From positions 62,001 to 126,000 of the forward strand of contig NZ_JACJHY010000015.1 of assembly GCF_014138625.1 (NCBI RefSeq): a DNA stretch of 64,000 nt. Direction: 5' to 3'. Below, in pieces: positions 42,993 through 51,915 of the stretch; position 1 is the first letter of the stretch; each line of letters opens with the position of its first letter. The notes under the pieces are model-generated. The model had not been told where the DNA came from. It ran no database searches and worked only from the letters and a program-made list of their open reading frames with translations. The DNA comes from Aminobacter ciceronei (GTDB taxonomy: Bacteria; Pseudomonadota; Alphaproteobacteria; Rhizobiales; Rhizobiaceae). The position numbers were made by a program, and so were the translations under genes.

Positions 42993-43715
42993 TCAAAAAT
43001 GCGTTGTGAGCTGTGTGAGCCACGCGGGAGAGACATCGACCAGGAACGTTTCCAGTCTTTTGTCGAGGCCGGTTAGGAGCAGAAATCCGATAGCAATGAG
43101 CAGTCCGCCCAGCATCGCCTTCCCACCCTGACCTGCTCGCAGGAGCCTGTCCCGCCATCGCAACATCGTCTCCCTGGACGCAAGGCCCAGAAGGAGCAAA
43201 GGCAGGGCTGCACCTATGCCAAAGGCGGTCATAACCGTAGCCACCTGCCCAAGATCTTTTCCCTGCGCCGCGAGAACCGAGGCGGCGCCAAGCGTCGGTC
43301 CAACGCAGGGACTCCAGACGGCGCCTAGCAAAAGGCCAAGGGCGAATTGGCCTTTCAGACCTGTTGCTGCAAAACCTCCAAACCGGCGATCGGCCCAGCC
43401 GCTGACAGGCCCCCCGGCAACGGCCAGTTGAGCCTGGAGCTTGGGTACCATGAGAACCAGCCCGACCGCGACCAACAGCAGCGCAGCGACACTACGGAAG
43501 ACGCCGGCGTCTAGCCCTATTGAGAATCCGATTGTTGCAACGAACAGCCCGATGGCGACGAAAGAAATGGCGAGGCCAACAGCCAGCGCCGCCGGCCCCG
43601 CCTTGTGCTCGGAGACGGCGGCGCCAAGAACGAGCGGCAAAAGCGGCAGAACGCAAGGCGACAGCGTCGAGAGGATGCCAGCCAAGAGCGCAAACAGGAC
43701 ACTGCCAGTTGCCAT
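42993..43715 (-). CDS. ccdA: CcdA-family thiol/disulfide transporter
   Basis: A 240-residue inner-membrane protein with about six helices and the conserved cysteines in STLSPCVLPLLPLVLG and GAVWSPCVGPTLGAAS, typical of the CcdA/DsbD transmembrane domain that moves electrons from cytosolic thioredoxin to the periplasm. ATG 43715 lies ten bases after the stop of the exported thioredoxin gene, so the two are probably partners. It is the last gene of the bufferin transcription unit. Confidence 0.9.
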   Translation of the reverse strand: MATGSVLFALLAGILSTLSPCVLPLLPLVLGAAVSEHKAGPAALAVGLAISFVAIGLFVATIGFSIGLDAGVFRSVAALLLVAVGLVLMVPKLQAQLAVAGGPVSGWADRRFGGFAATGLKGQFALGLLLGAVWSPCVGPTLGAASVLAAQGKDLGQVATVMTAFGIGAALPLLLLGLASRETMLRWRDRLLRAGQGGKAMLGGLLIAIGFLLLTGLDKRLETFLVDVSPAWLTQLTTHF

Positions 43716-43725
43716 GGTGCCGCCC

Positions 43726-44130
43726 TCACTTGATCGATGTCGAGCGAACCAGAGCCGCAATCGAGTCTGGATCGGTATCGCCGACTGATCGACCTGTCTC
43801 CGTCTTGCCCTGAAACGCGATCAGGGTGCTCTGGCTCTGGGCGCGGAATTCTCGCACCACAGATTTCTGACTATCGAAATCGACCGCGAAAATCACCAGA
43901 TCCTTGTTCACCGGCTGCTCGGCTAGCGAATCGATGATCGGCTTCTGGGCCTTGCAGGTTGGGCACCACGTCGCCGAAATATCGACTAGGATGCGCTGGC
44001 CGCGCTGCTGCGCTTCCTCGAAGCTTGCCGTGTCGAAGGTCTTTCGTTCCGCCGCGCTCGCGACAGGGATCGCCAGCCACGAAGCCAATGACGCAGCGAG
44101 CGCGAAAGTGAGAAGCAGACGTCTTTGCAT
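43726..44130 (-). CDS. Exported thioredoxin-fold protein
   Basis: A 134-residue protein with a signal peptide (LLLTFALAASLASWLAIPVASA) and a thioredoxin-like active site in LVDISATWCPTCKAQKP (CPTC). GGAGATAACC precedes ATG 44130. CcdA downstream could keep it reduced; inside the bufferin operon it may repair or protect precursor cysteines in the periplasm. That link is inferred from gene order. Confidence 0.88.
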   Translation of the reverse strand: MQRRLLLTFALAASLASWLAIPVASAAERKTFDTASFEEAQQRGQRILVDISATWCPTCKAQKPIIDSLAEQPVNKDLVIFAVDFDSQKSVVREFRAQSQSTLIAFQGKTETGRSVGDTDPDSIAALVRSTSIK

Positions 44131-44258
44131 GGTTATCTCCTAGAGTGAGTTTTGGGATGCGTTGCCTCAGACGACGCAGTGCCTCTCGTCTGAGGTGAAG
44201 GGGCGATCTCGTCCGGAAGCTTTCGTCGATAGGGTGCGCTCCTGGCGTCTCCCGGGCG

Positions 44259-44930
44259 TCAATCTCGGGGGGACAATGTGCGCGGCGCGACCCACCGGAA
44301 CATCCTCCGACCGAACAGTCCTCCCAGCCCGACGAGCAAGACCGCCGTGCCGACATTCCACATCAGGATCATCACTGTGGCGTCAATGGCGTGGAACAGC
44401 GACAACGCCGTCGCGGTGATCGCCGCCACAGCCAGACTGCCCATCAAGGTCACCGCCGTTGGCCGGAGCGGCGCCGCATAGCGCAGCATCACCAGCATCG
44501 AGAGCGATAATGGGAGACTGGTCAGCACCAGTGTCGCGAAGCAGCGGGCTGCTTCTCCCAGGCTGACGCCCTCGGGCCCCACACTGATCCATTGGACAAG
44601 GCATTGATAGCCAATATTCGATAGCCAAATGCCTAGCGCGGGCACAGGAAGAAGAAGCCAAAGGCGCGACCGGTCCGGCAGACTGACCAGAAAGGCCGCG
44701 ATCGCCGCCAATATGCCGGTCAGCAGCGAAGCCGCCATGCTGACGGCGAAAGCGGGCTGCTGAAGCTTTTGCGCGAGGTCCGGTCGGAGCCCCTGGCTGA
44801 TGGCAAGCAGCGTCAGCACGACAGCAGCCAGCAGCAGCCAGTAGGTCGCGCGCCTCATGGGCGGCCGCAAGCGCCGTACCGGGGTCAGGTTTGACGCAAG
44901 CGATGCGATGAGATCTGGTGTCTTGATCAA
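44259..44930 (-). CDS. nrsF: NrsF-type (DUF1109) membrane anti-sigma factor
   Basis: A 223-residue protein with six predicted membrane helices and the DUF1109/NrsF pattern: a short N-terminal cytoplasmic part (DLIASLASNLTPVRRLRPP), SMAASLLTGILAAIAAFLVS, and a final FHAIDATVMILMWNVGTAV segment before the C-terminus. NrsF proteins hold their cognate SigF-type ECF factor until metal or redox stress. It starts with TTG 44930, overlapping the sigF stop by three bases, with GGAG upstream. Confidence 0.88.
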   Translation of the reverse strand: MIKTPDLIASLASNLTPVRRLRPPMRRATYWLLLAAVVLTLLAISQGLRPDLAQKLQQPAFAVSMAASLLTGILAAIAAFLVSLPDRSRLWLLLPVPALGIWLSNIGYQCLVQWISVGPEGVSLGEAARCFATLVLTSLPLSLSMLVMLRYAAPLRPTAVTLMGSLAVAAITATALSLFHAIDATVMILMWNVGTAVLLVGLGGLFGRRMFRWVAPRTLSPRD

Positions 44931-45589
44931 CTCTGGCTCCGATCGGTCAGCATCTTCCGAAGGTTTTGCAGGGCGCGGTGGGTTGCGGTCTTTAGGGATG
45001 CGACGGAGCTTCCGCTTACCGCCGCAGCCTCCTTCAGCGACATCTCGTTGAGCTTTAGCATCCGGATGGCTTGCCTTTGCAAGGGAGGAAGATTGTCGAT
45101 CGCACCGTGCAGGCCATGCCGATCCGGTCTCTCGTCCAGATTCGACTGAGGTTCCGCAAAAGTTTCGTGCTCAGGCGTGAGCGGGGTCTCGCGAGCTCTG
45201 ACGCGGCCCTGGCGACGCAGCCGATCGACAAAGCGGCGATGCGCAATGGCGACCAGCCACGGTCCAAACGGCCGGGTCGGATCATAGGTGTGGCGGATGG
45301 AATGCAGGGTCAGCAGAGCGTCTTGAACAGCATCTTCCATATCCTGCCGGTTCCGAAGCAGCCGCGACGCAAGAGAACGAAGATACGGCGTCACTTCCTC
45401 CAAGAGCCGAAGATAAGCCGCCGAGTCGCCGTCCTGGGAGCGCGCCATGAGGATCGTCCAATCGATGTCCGAGATCGCCGGTCCCTTGCGCCCAATACTT
45501 TGTCCATCATCACGGTGGGCTAGTCCGCGGTGCTGAGTTCCCGCCACGAGCCTCAGCGGTGGCACGTGGCTATGCGGCTCCTGGGTCAT
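44927..45589 (-). CDS. sigF: SigF-type ECF sigma factor
   Basis: A 220-residue ECF sigma factor: region 2 (AYLRLLEEVTPYLRSLASRLL, DMEDAVQDALLTLHSIRHTY, PFGPWLVAIAHRRFVDRLRR) and region 4 (NLPPLQRQAIRMLKLNEMS, SVASLKTATHRALQNLRKML). It is followed by its anti-sigma gene nrsF and preceded by the bufferin genes. The promoter form GTAACC-N16-CGAA found before bufA1, bufA2 and the patatin operon is the one I recall for SigF of Caulobacter. Confidence 0.9.
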   Translation of the reverse strand: MTQEPHSHVPPLRLVAGTQHRGLAHRDDGQSIGRKGPAISDIDWTILMARSQDGDSAAYLRLLEEVTPYLRSLASRLLRNRQDMEDAVQDALLTLHSIRHTYDPTRPFGPWLVAIAHRRFVDRLRRQGRVRARETPLTPEHETFAEPQSNLDERPDRHGLHGAIDNLPPLQRQAIRMLKLNEMSLKEAAAVSGSSVASLKTATHRALQNLRKMLTDRSQS

Positions 45590-45659
45590 CAGAAATGCTC
45601 GCGGATGAGAAAGGGAGCTTGATAAAGATCTGCATGTCTTACGGCAGAGCGAGCGAACA

Positions 45660-46184
45660 TCACGCAGATCCTCCCGGCGCTCGCGGCCGGAAGATCATGG
45701 CGATCAGATGATCGATCGACAGCGGACCTGGACCGATCGCAATAAGTGCAATCGCCATCGCGGCCCAGGGCAGATGGAAATTCGCCCATCCGTCCGGCAC
45801 GACGAGTTGAATGACGCCTGTCATGGCGAGGAGGCCGAGAGCGCTGAACCGGGTCGCGAGGCCGATGACCAACAGGATCGGCAAGACGATCTCGGCGGCA
45901 CCGTCGAAAAGCGCCAGCGTGTCAGGCGCCGGAATGTCGTAGACATTGCCGAAAATGTGCAGCTTGAACTGTTCCTCGAACAGAAAGGACGCCGCTGGAG
46001 ACAGCGACAGAAACCCGTCCCATTTGGTCAGACCTGAGCGAAAAAACGGGACGGCCAAAGCGATTCGCAGCGCAAGCGGTGCGATGCCATAAGCTGCCCA
46101 CGCCAGCCATTCGAGAATGAGGCGAACACCTAGTTGTACGTTCGCCATGCCGATCCAATTTGGCCCGGTACGAGTCTGTGTCAT
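45660..46184 (-). CDS. DoxX-family membrane protein of the bufferin operon
   Basis: A 174-residue protein with four membrane helices and DoxX features (ALRIALAVPFFRSGLTKWDGF, GAAEIVLPILLVIGLATRF). DoxX members accompany bufABC (gig) operons, where they are thought to act in the membrane with the modified peptide. ATG 46184 overlaps the bufC stop by four bases. Confidence 0.88.
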   Translation of the reverse strand: MTQTRTGPNWIGMANVQLGVRLILEWLAWAAYGIAPLALRIALAVPFFRSGLTKWDGFLSLSPAASFLFEEQFKLHIFGNVYDIPAPDTLALFDGAAEIVLPILLVIGLATRFSALGLLAMTGVIQLVVPDGWANFHLPWAAMAIALIAIGPGPLSIDHLIAMIFRPRAPGGSA

Positions 46185-46987
46185 GCTCTCATCCCTTTCA
46201 TCTGAAGTCCTGGTTCGTTGCCGAGATGACAGTCGATGAACACGCCGGCGGCTATGAGGTCGCGAATGTTCCCCGATAGGTCGAAACGCGGGTCGGCGCC
46301 GAGCGCTATCTTCATGGCTCCGGTCAGTGATTGGCCCAGTCGCAGGGCTTCCACGAATTCGTAGCCGCCGGGCGGCATCGCGCGGACTTCAACCTCGGCT
46401 GCCGGCCGCACCAAGAGCACGTCCTCACCACCTGCCGCGAAATCCACCGGCCCCGGCACGCCATCGCCGACGTTCATCTGCCAGATCGTGAGGATCGGGA
46501 ATCGCGACCAGATCAACCGTAGCGAGGGGTGGACGCTGAATGTGAGGTCAGCCGTCCGGTCGCCGGGGATGAAGGTTAGGGCTTCGGGCGTCAGCGGAAT
46601 TGCTTCAGCAGCGTGATAGGCTTCCAGCCAGGCGCGTTCGAGCCGTGCAACGTCGGGAAGGTAGGGCAAGGAGGCGGCTGGCTCGAATTCTGAGATGAAA
46701 TTGGCGAAGCCCGCGCCGTAGTCGAGAAGGATCGGCGAGGTTGGCGGCTCGGAAGCCACAAAGACACGCGCCATCGCGTCGAAGAATTCTTCTCCAACGA
46801 TCCGAGTGACCGCCGGAAAATTGCTTTTGAGCGCTTCCGTCAGGCCGACAACGACATTGTTTCGGTAGACGGAAAACCTTTTCGGGCTCGGCTCACCGTC
46901 GGGTCCAACGAGACCCGACGGCGCCGCGAGAGTAGGATCGAGCAGCGCCGCGGCAAACCCGTGCAGCCTATCAGCCAAGCATTGCAA
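46181..46987 (-). CDS. bufC: BufC/HvfC-like partner protein (DUF2063)
   Basis: A 268-residue protein with an N-terminal DUF2063 domain (RFSVYRNNVVVGLTEALKSN, FPAVTRIVGEEFFDAMARVF) and a second, RRE-like C-terminal domain. Such proteins bind the precursor peptide and the DUF692 enzyme. It starts with TTG 46987, seven bases after AGGAG, inside the last codons of bufB; this unusual start is well supported by spacing. Middle member of the bufABC set. Confidence 0.88.
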   Translation of the reverse strand: MQCLADRLHGFAAALLDPTLAAPSGLVGPDGEPSPKRFSVYRNNVVVGLTEALKSNFPAVTRIVGEEFFDAMARVFVASEPPTSPILLDYGAGFANFISEFEPAASLPYLPDVARLERAWLEAYHAAEAIPLTPEALTFIPGDRTADLTFSVHPSLRLIWSRFPILTIWQMNVGDGVPGPVDFAAGGEDVLLVRPAAEVEVRAMPPGGYEFVEALRLGQSLTGAMKIALGADPRFDLSGNIRDLIAAGVFIDCHLGNEPGLQMKGMRA

Positions 46988-47867
46988 GGATGCGCTCCTC
47001 TCGTTCGACGGTGAGCATGATCGCCTCGGCCCGTTCCGCCTCGGCCTTGAGTTCCGGCCACGCCGGCACGTTGGCGTCCCACTCGATCAAGGTCGGCACG
47101 GGGCCGATTTGCCTGATCGTGTGCTCGAAGAGGCCCCAGACGATCTTATCGACCGGACGGTCATGGGTGTCGATCAGAAGCGGCCGTCCTTTCTCGTCCG
47201 CTTCAGGGGTGTAGCCGGCGAGATGGATCTCCTGGACATGCGCGAGCGGGTACTCATCGATGTAGCGGATCGGATCCCATTGTTGATTGGTAGCCGCGAC
47301 ATGAACATTGTTGACGTCGAGGAGGAGACCGCAGCCTGTCCGCCGCACGATTTCAGCAATGAAGTCGATCTCGGAATAGATGCTCTCGGTAAAGGCGAGA
47401 TAGGTCGAGGGGTTCTCCAGAAGCATCTGCCGCCCGAGCGTCTCCTGCACTTCATCGATGTGGGAGATGACCCGCGACAGTGTTTCAGCTGTGTATGGGA
47501 CCGGCAGCAGATCATCGAAATACGCCGTGTCGTGGGTCGACCAGGCAAGATGCTCCGAGAACAGCCCTGGCTGATAACGCTCGATGAGCTCGCTCAATCG
47601 TTTCAGGTGATCGCGGTCGAGCGGCCGGTCAGCGCCGATCGAGAGGCCAACGCCGTGCAGGGACAACGGAAACTTGTCGCGGATCCGGCTGAGGTAGCGG
47701 TGCGGCGGTCCACCCGCCCCCATATAGTTCTCCGCATGCACCTCGAAGAAGCCGATGTCCGGGTTTGAATCCAGGATCGTTCGGTAGTGGTCAGGCTTGA
47801 GTCCCACGCCGGCGCGAGGCGGGATTGCAATCCGGCGCGGGCTCTGCTCATCATTTTGTGGCGCCAT
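46971..47867 (-). CDS. bufB: DUF692 multinuclear iron oxidase BufB (MNIO)
   Basis: A 298-residue TIM-barrel MNIO enzyme: AGVGLKPDHYRTIL, GFFEVHAENYMGAGG, SLHGVGLSIGADRPLD, GLFSEHLAWSTHD, MLLENPSTYLAF, CGLLLDVNNVHVAA, EIHLAGYTPE, LIEWDANVP. The His, Asp and Glu residues in these motifs form the iron site in MbnB-type enzymes. It modifies cysteines of the bufferin precursor (thiooxazole-type chemistry is known for relatives). GAGGAG supports ATG 47867. A stable hairpin separates it from bufA1. Confidence 0.92.
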   Translation of the reverse strand: MAPQNDEQSPRRIAIPPRAGVGLKPDHYRTILDSNPDIGFFEVHAENYMGAGGPPHRYLSRIRDKFPLSLHGVGLSIGADRPLDRDHLKRLSELIERYQPGLFSEHLAWSTHDTAYFDDLLPVPYTAETLSRVISHIDEVQETLGRQMLLENPSTYLAFTESIYSEIDFIAEIVRRTGCGLLLDVNNVHVAATNQQWDPIRYIDEYPLAHVQEIHLAGYTPEADEKGRPLLIDTHDRPVDKIVWGLFEHTIRQIGPVPTLIEWDANVPAWPELKAEAERAEAIMLTVEREERILAMLG

Positions 47868-47904
47868 GGCGATGCTCCTCATTCCTGCCTTTTTGGACGG
47901 ATTC

Positions 47905-47929
47905 CAGGGCGGGCGCGTTGCCCGCCCTG
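47905..47929 (-). promoter_or_regulatory. Hairpin between bufA1 and bufB
   Basis: A 10-bp perfect stem (47905-47914 with 47920-47929, loop of 5) in the 78-base gap after the precursor gene. Without a U-run it is not a strong terminator, but it could stabilise the bufA1 message or limit readthrough to the enzyme genes. Confidence 0.55.
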
Positions 47930-47945
47930 CTTGTCGAGCGTATCG

Positions 47946-48290
47946 TCAGGCCTTTATCGGCTTCAGGCTGCCATGCCCGTTCGGCGTCTGCATGGTAGCG
48001 CAGGAGCCCTTTGCCACGAGTTTCCAGGAGTTTCCCTGATAGTCGACGGTGCTGGTTCCAGCACAGGTCGTTCCAGCTCCGGCGAAGCAGTCGTTATGGC
48101 CCTTCAGGGCAACGCCGTAGCACTGCTCGAATTTACCGGTCTTCATGGCCTTCATCGTCTTTGCCTGGTTCTCCTTCATCATCTTTTCCATCTCGGCCTT
48201 GCTGGCGGCACCGGCGGGCGCAGCAGCGAGTGAGCCGATGGCAGCGGCAAAGGCGGTGGCGACAACGACAGACAACATGCGGTTGGACAT
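47946..48290 (-). CDS. bufA1: Bufferin precursor peptide (DUF2282 type)
   Basis: A 114-residue exported precursor: signal peptide ([20 protein letters not shown]), a Lys/Met/Glu-rich spacer ([20 protein letters not shown]), then a core with four cysteines, one each in [23 protein letters not shown] and AKGSC. The family binds copper after cysteine modification by BufB. The ATG at 48290 has a good GGAG-type site upstream (inferred from the parallel bufA2 leader). A SigF-type promoter is placed about 75 bases upstream. Confidence 0.9.
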   Translation of the reverse strand: MSNRMLSVVVATAFAAAIGSLAAAPAGAASKAEMEKMMKENQAKTMKAMKTGKFEQCYGVALKGHNDCFAGAGTTCAGTSTVDYQGNSWKLVAKGSCATMQTPNGHGSLKPIKA

Positions 48291-48364
48291 TTGTTTCTCC
48301 GATCGGTTGGAAGCGGCCTCGTTGGCCGCCATGCAGCAAGTCACCAAGACCCGCTTCTAGTTAC

Positions 48365-48390
48365 TTCGCTTGTTCACGGCCAAAGGTTAC
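48365..48390 (-). promoter_or_regulatory. SigF-type promoter of bufA1
   Basis: GTAACC (48390-48385) and CGAA (48368-48365) on the minus strand, spacer exactly 16 bases. The flanking sequence is nearly identical to the promoter before bufA2. Confidence 0.8.
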
Positions 48391-48437
48391 GTGGCGGAGA
48401 AGAATCAGTGGCCATAGCTGTGATTTTGCGTGCAATA

Positions 48438-48482
48438 GGGACCCTGTTTGTGAGGGGTCCCGTTTTCGTCCAAACGGGACCC
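48438..48482. terminator. Hairpin cluster downstream of the first DUF680 gene
   Basis: GGGTCCCGTTT (48455-48465) pairs with AAACGGGACCC (48472-48482). GGGACCC at 48438-48444 could instead pair with 48455-48461. It is probably a 3'-end structure for the DUF680 transcript; no U-run is seen. Confidence 0.45.
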
Positions 48483-48569
48483 TTCAGCGCAGGGGCGCGG
48501 CACTGTTCCGGTTTCATCGGAGGCATTTGTTTTGAATGTTGGTTGTGGAAGGAGAGCCAGTCGAACGGA

Positions 48570-48776
48570 TCACCGGTTTCCGAAGAGGTTTTGGTCGCTG
48601 CCCTGCGTGACCGGCTTCTGGACGGCCGTATCCGACTTCTGGATGGAAGCCGTGTACGAGGTGTCGACAATGGTAGCCGGCTGGTTGGCGTTGTTCGAGC
48701 CGTAGTAGTCGCTGCCGGCGAAAGCCGTGCCCGTGGCAACGAGGATTGCGGCGGCGGTAAGAGCGATCTTGGTCAT
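48570..48776 (-). CDS. DUF680-type small exported protein, copy 1
   Basis: A 68-residue protein with a clear signal peptide (KIALTAAAILVATGTAFA) and a mature part of about 48 residues (SDYYGSNNANQPATIVDTSY, ending QNLFGNR). AGGAG precedes ATG 48776. Paralogue of the protein at 52960-53169. The function of this rhizobial family is unknown. An ECF-type promoter, GTAACG-N17-TCCTGT, lies 34 bases upstream of the start. Confidence 0.82.
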   Translation of the reverse strand: MTKIALTAAAILVATGTAFAGSDYYGSNNANQPATIVDTSYTASIQKSDTAVQKPVTQGSDQNLFGNR

Positions 48777-48809
48777 TTTAAATACTCCTGTTTTGTTTGC
48801 TTCACGAAA

Positions 48810-48838
48810 ACAGGACTTCGCAGACGCGCCCGCGTTAC
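48810..48838 (-). promoter_or_regulatory. ECF-type promoter of DUF680 copy 1
   Basis: Minus strand GTAACG (48838-48833), 17 bases, TCCTGT (48815-48810). The same two boxes and spacing occur before DUF680 copy 2 and before the anti-sigma gene at 61 kb. Confidence 0.6.
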
Positions 48839-48859
48839 AGCGCGATTCAAAAAAACGGC

Positions 48860-49060
48860 GTCTCGTGCCAAAAGCCAGTCCAGCGCCGGCCAAAAGGCAA
48901 GCGGGCACTTTTGCAGCACGACCCGCATGTTGCCTTCGCTGATCTCCAGCATCGCGCGGACCTCATCCGCCTCAAACCCTGCCGGCCGCGCAGGATCAGA
49001 GCCACCTCTTGTCTAGCAGGCGAGGCTTCGATCGCGGCATTCACATGGTCAGGAAGGCCG
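48860..49060 (-). pseudogene. ECF sigma factor region-4 relic, copy 1
   Basis: MNAAIEASPARQEVALILRG is readable, after which the frame breaks. The DNA continues to match the longer relic at 53256-53438 (EADEVCPMLEISEGNMRFLL). It lies upstream of DUF680 copy 1, as the other relic lies upstream of copy 2. Confidence 0.6.
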
Positions 49061-49089
49061 CGATGTATTGACGAGCGCGTTAGCTTAGA

Positions 49090-49290
49090 TGCGGGATCAG
49101 CGGTTGAAGTGCGTGGAGACAATCATCAGCGTGTGCTTAGGAAAGGCGACGATGGCCGCTTCCTCTTGGCGACGGTCTTCTGATCGATCCCGTAGCCGCT
49201 TGGCCAGTATCCTCAGGCTCTCTTGCCTATTCTGTATTACTCGACGGACTGCCTCTGTCGTGTGGCGCTGCCGTGTAGACCTGTCCTATA
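49090..49290 (-). pseudogene. IS481-family transposase fragment
   Basis: Frames joined by shifts give ESLRILAKR, YGIDQKTVAKRKRPS and EAAIVAFPKHTL, the HTH start of IS481-type transposases. Stops and frameshifts show that it is dead. Confidence 0.55.
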
Positions 49291-49457
49291 GAGCCTCGTT
49301 CCATGCCCGTGGAAAGCAGACCGCCTTCGCATTCGCCCGCACCTTCACCCCGCGACGGGACACGGCGCTACGCACCATGATCAGCTCCGCGCCTGTGCCC
49401 GTCGCTCAAACCTGACAGGGCAGCATTGATCGCCGGAGCAAGCTTCAGGATTGGATA

Positions 49458-49790
49458 AAATTTTGGGGTAACGTCATGCGCAACCGGATCACCGACGCAG
49501 CGCGGCGCGGCGCAAGACGAGCACACGACCTAGCTTTCGAGCAAGCGACCGAAACCTTTTCCAATCCCGGCGCGAATATAGCAATGGATCATCGTCGTGA
49601 TCCCGAAGCATTCTGGCAGGCCATTGACGGTCTTACTCACCGGCAACAGCGGCCAATAGAGTCGTTGAAGCTACGTAAATGTCATTGAAGGAACCCCCGC
49701 AGCCGGCATGGGTTCGGCGCTCCCAAGGTTGCCGTGCACAGCGCGGCGGGGACACTGCGCGCAACGCTCCCCGATCCGCCGTCTGCCGGC
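49458..49790 (+). pseudogene. sigF-like relic
   Basis: RNRITDAARRGARRAHDLAF and ETFSNPGANIAMDHRRDPEA, then FWQAIDGLTHRQQRPIESLK, line up with SigF2 (RNRAADAGRRHARRA, ETFPDPGANISVDDYRDPEA). A frameshift and stop follow MSLKE, and PKVAVHSAAGTLRATL appears in another frame. Region 2 is missing. It lies on the strand opposite to the intact sigF genes. Confidence 0.7.
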
Positions 49791-49940
49791 TCCTTGGAAG
49801 CAGGTCCTGCACTGGTTCGCAGTCTCGCTCCCTGGTGTCGCTATCGTGGTTATTCTGATGTCGCCGCAGGGTGACTTGGGTGAATAGTATCGCTGATCCT
49901 TAGCATTCGCATCGGAACGGCGAAAAGGAGGTGTTCGCGC

Positions 49941-51233
49941 ATGAGTCAGAGTGAGGAAGCGTTGGACGAACTCCAACGGGACACGTTCAAATATTTCCTG
50001 AAAGAGAGCAATCGCGCCAATGGGATGGTCCCTGATAACACGCGCAGAGGCTCGCATGCGAGCATTGCCGCGATAGGGTTTGCACTAACAGCCTACACGA
50101 TCGGCGCCGAGCGCGGCTTTATCACACGCGCCGAAGCTATCGAGCGCACACTCACGACACTTCGATTTTTTAGAGACAGTGAGCAGAGCGAAGAGGCGGA
50201 TGCGACCGGTTACAATGGCTTCTATTACCACTTTCTATACATGGACACCGGCCGTCGCGCTTGGGAGTCGGAGTTGTCGACGATTGATTCGACATTTCTA
50301 CTGGCTGGCATCTTGGCCTCCGCTGCGTACTTTGATGGAGATGCACCCGACGAGCGCGAAATTCGTTCGCTGGCCGAAGAGCTCTACGCCCGGGCTGATT
50401 GGCAGTGGGCGCTTAACGCCGGAGAAACCGTTTCGATGGGTTGGAAACCGGAGTGTGGGTTTCTGCCGTATCGGTGGGAGGGCTATAACGAAGCCTTGAT
50501 CCTTTACGTGTTGGCACTGGCCTCGCCTACCCATCCAATTCCAGCCGAGAGCTACAAGGCCCAAACGCGGACTTACTGCTGGAAGCATCTCTACGACCTA
50601 GAATTTCTCTATGCTGGCCCACTATTCATTCATCAGCTCTCGCACATGTGGATCGACTTTCGCGGCATTCAGGACGAATTCATGCGCGGGAAGGGCATTG
50701 ATTATTTCGAGAATAGCCGCCGTGCGACTTATGCACAGCAGCAATACGCGATCCGTAATCCATTGGGCCACAAAGGGTACAGCGAGCATTGCTGGGGCAT
50801 TACCGCTAGTGATGGGCCTGGCCCAACCTGTATAAAGATCGAGGGCGTTGAGCGCTATTTTTTCGACTATACGGCGCGCGGCATCCCGTATGGACCGGAC
50901 GATGGCACTATCGCGCCCTGGGCCGCGGTTGCATCGCTACCTTTCGCGCCCGAGATCGTCTTACCAGCGCTGCGGCATTTCAATGAAGTATACCCCGAAG
51001 TGACCAGCGAGTACGGCTTCAAGTGCAGCTTTAATCCAACCTTCGACTCAGGGCATCAAAGCAAGCCGGGTTGGATCTCAAAAGGCTATTACGGACTCGA
51101 TCAGGGACCGATCGTGTTGATGATCGAGAACCACCGCACGAGATTTCTTTGGGAGTTGATGAAGAAATGCCCACTCATTGTCGAGGGGCTGTGCAAGGCG
51201 GGATTCACCGGTGGTTGGCTACAATTGTCGTAG
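49941..51233 (+). CDS. Glucoamylase-like (glycoamylase-fold) protein
   Basis: A 430-residue protein of the GlcA/glycoamylase-like (PF10091-type) family: DTFKYFLKESNRANGMVPDN, ASIAAIGFALTAYTIGAERG, TGYNGFYYHFLYMDTGRRAW, then MWIDFRGIQDEF, HCWGITASDGPGP, GTIAPWAAVASLPFAPE and GPIVLMIENHRTRFLW. The (alpha/alpha) barrel fold is expected to act on glucans, but the substrate is unknown. There is no signal peptide. GGAGG supports ATG 49941. The gene is visibly less GC-rich than its surroundings and lies among relics. Confidence 0.85.
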   Translation: MSQSEEALDELQRDTFKYFLKESNRANGMVPDNTRRGSHASIAAIGFALTAYTIGAERGFITRAEAIERTLTTLRFFRDSEQSEEADATGYNGFYYHFLYMDTGRRAWESELSTIDSTFLLAGILASAAYFDGDAPDEREIRSLAEELYARADWQWALNAGETVSMGWKPECGFLPYRWEGYNEALILYVLALASPTHPIPAESYKAQTRTYCWKHLYDLEFLYAGPLFIHQLSHMWIDFRGIQDEFMRGKGIDYFENSRRATYAQQQYAIRNPLGHKGYSEHCWGITASDGPGPTCIKIEGVERYFFDYTARGIPYGPDDGTIAPWAAVASLPFAPEIVLPALRHFNEVYPEVTSEYGFKCSFNPTFDSGHQSKPGWISKGYYGLDQGPIVLMIENHRTRFLWELMKKCPLIVEGLCKAGFTGGWLQLS

Positions 51234-51411
51234 CTCTTGGCGAAGGCATTGGGACTAACCGCATCATGCGCTGCGATCACCGCGGACGTGTTGAAGCCAA
51301 GCGAGTCCCTGCCTTCAAGTTCGCCCTGCGCCCTGAAAATACTACCTATCTCAGTGAAGCATGACTAACGGCCGCGACTTCGGGATGGTGAGCGCTAGGC
51401 GAGGGAACGGC

Positions 51412-51915
51412 TCAGGGGCGAATATAGGACCAGCCAGCTTCCTGCAATTCAACTAGCCGCACAATGCCAAAAGGCACGACCCTTGTCCCTTCGATCAATG
51501 GCATGATGTGCCCCTCGCGCTGCTCGATAATCGTCTTGGTATTCCCACAGACCGAGAAGGCGATCTCCGGGAAATTCACGCGCATGTACTCCAGGATGTC
51601 GCGCACCGGCGATGCATCGGCTCGAAACATGCTGATACCGTCGCCATACGCGACAATTTCCACGCGCGCAGCTTCACCCAGCTCCCTGTAGTGCCTCACG
51701 AGGTTGATCGAATTAGAGACTGCATGCTTCATGGGAACCTGATCATCGGCGTTGACCTGAAAGACGATGCGATGGTGCAGCGGCGGGTTGTCCGACACCT
51801 CGAGGACAGCCGTTTGGACATTACTCGCGACAAGCCCGCCGATCCCAAATAGGACAATGAGCAGTGCTGGGATGGCAAGCCACCGTTTCCAATTCATGCG
51901 TGAAGCCGATCTCAT
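51412..51915 (-). CDS. DsrE-like exported protein
   Basis: A 167-residue protein with an N-terminal membrane segment or signal (LAIPALLIVLFGIGGLVAS) and a DsrE/DsrF-like fold (HRIVFQVNADDQVPMKHAVS, ARVEIVAYGDGISMFRADAS, FSVCGNTKTIIEQREGH with a single conserved Cys). In relatives the Cys can carry sulfur. ATG 51915 has GAGGGG seven bases upstream; ATG 51897 is an alternative. It is oriented against the glucoamylase-like gene. Confidence 0.78.
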   Translation of the reverse strand: MRSASRMNWKRWLAIPALLIVLFGIGGLVASNVQTAVLEVSDNPPLHHRIVFQVNADDQVPMKHAVSNSINLVRHYRELGEAARVEIVAYGDGISMFRADASPVRDILEYMRVNFPEIAFSVCGNTKTIIEQREGHIMPLIEGTRVVPFGIVRLVELQEAGWSYIRP

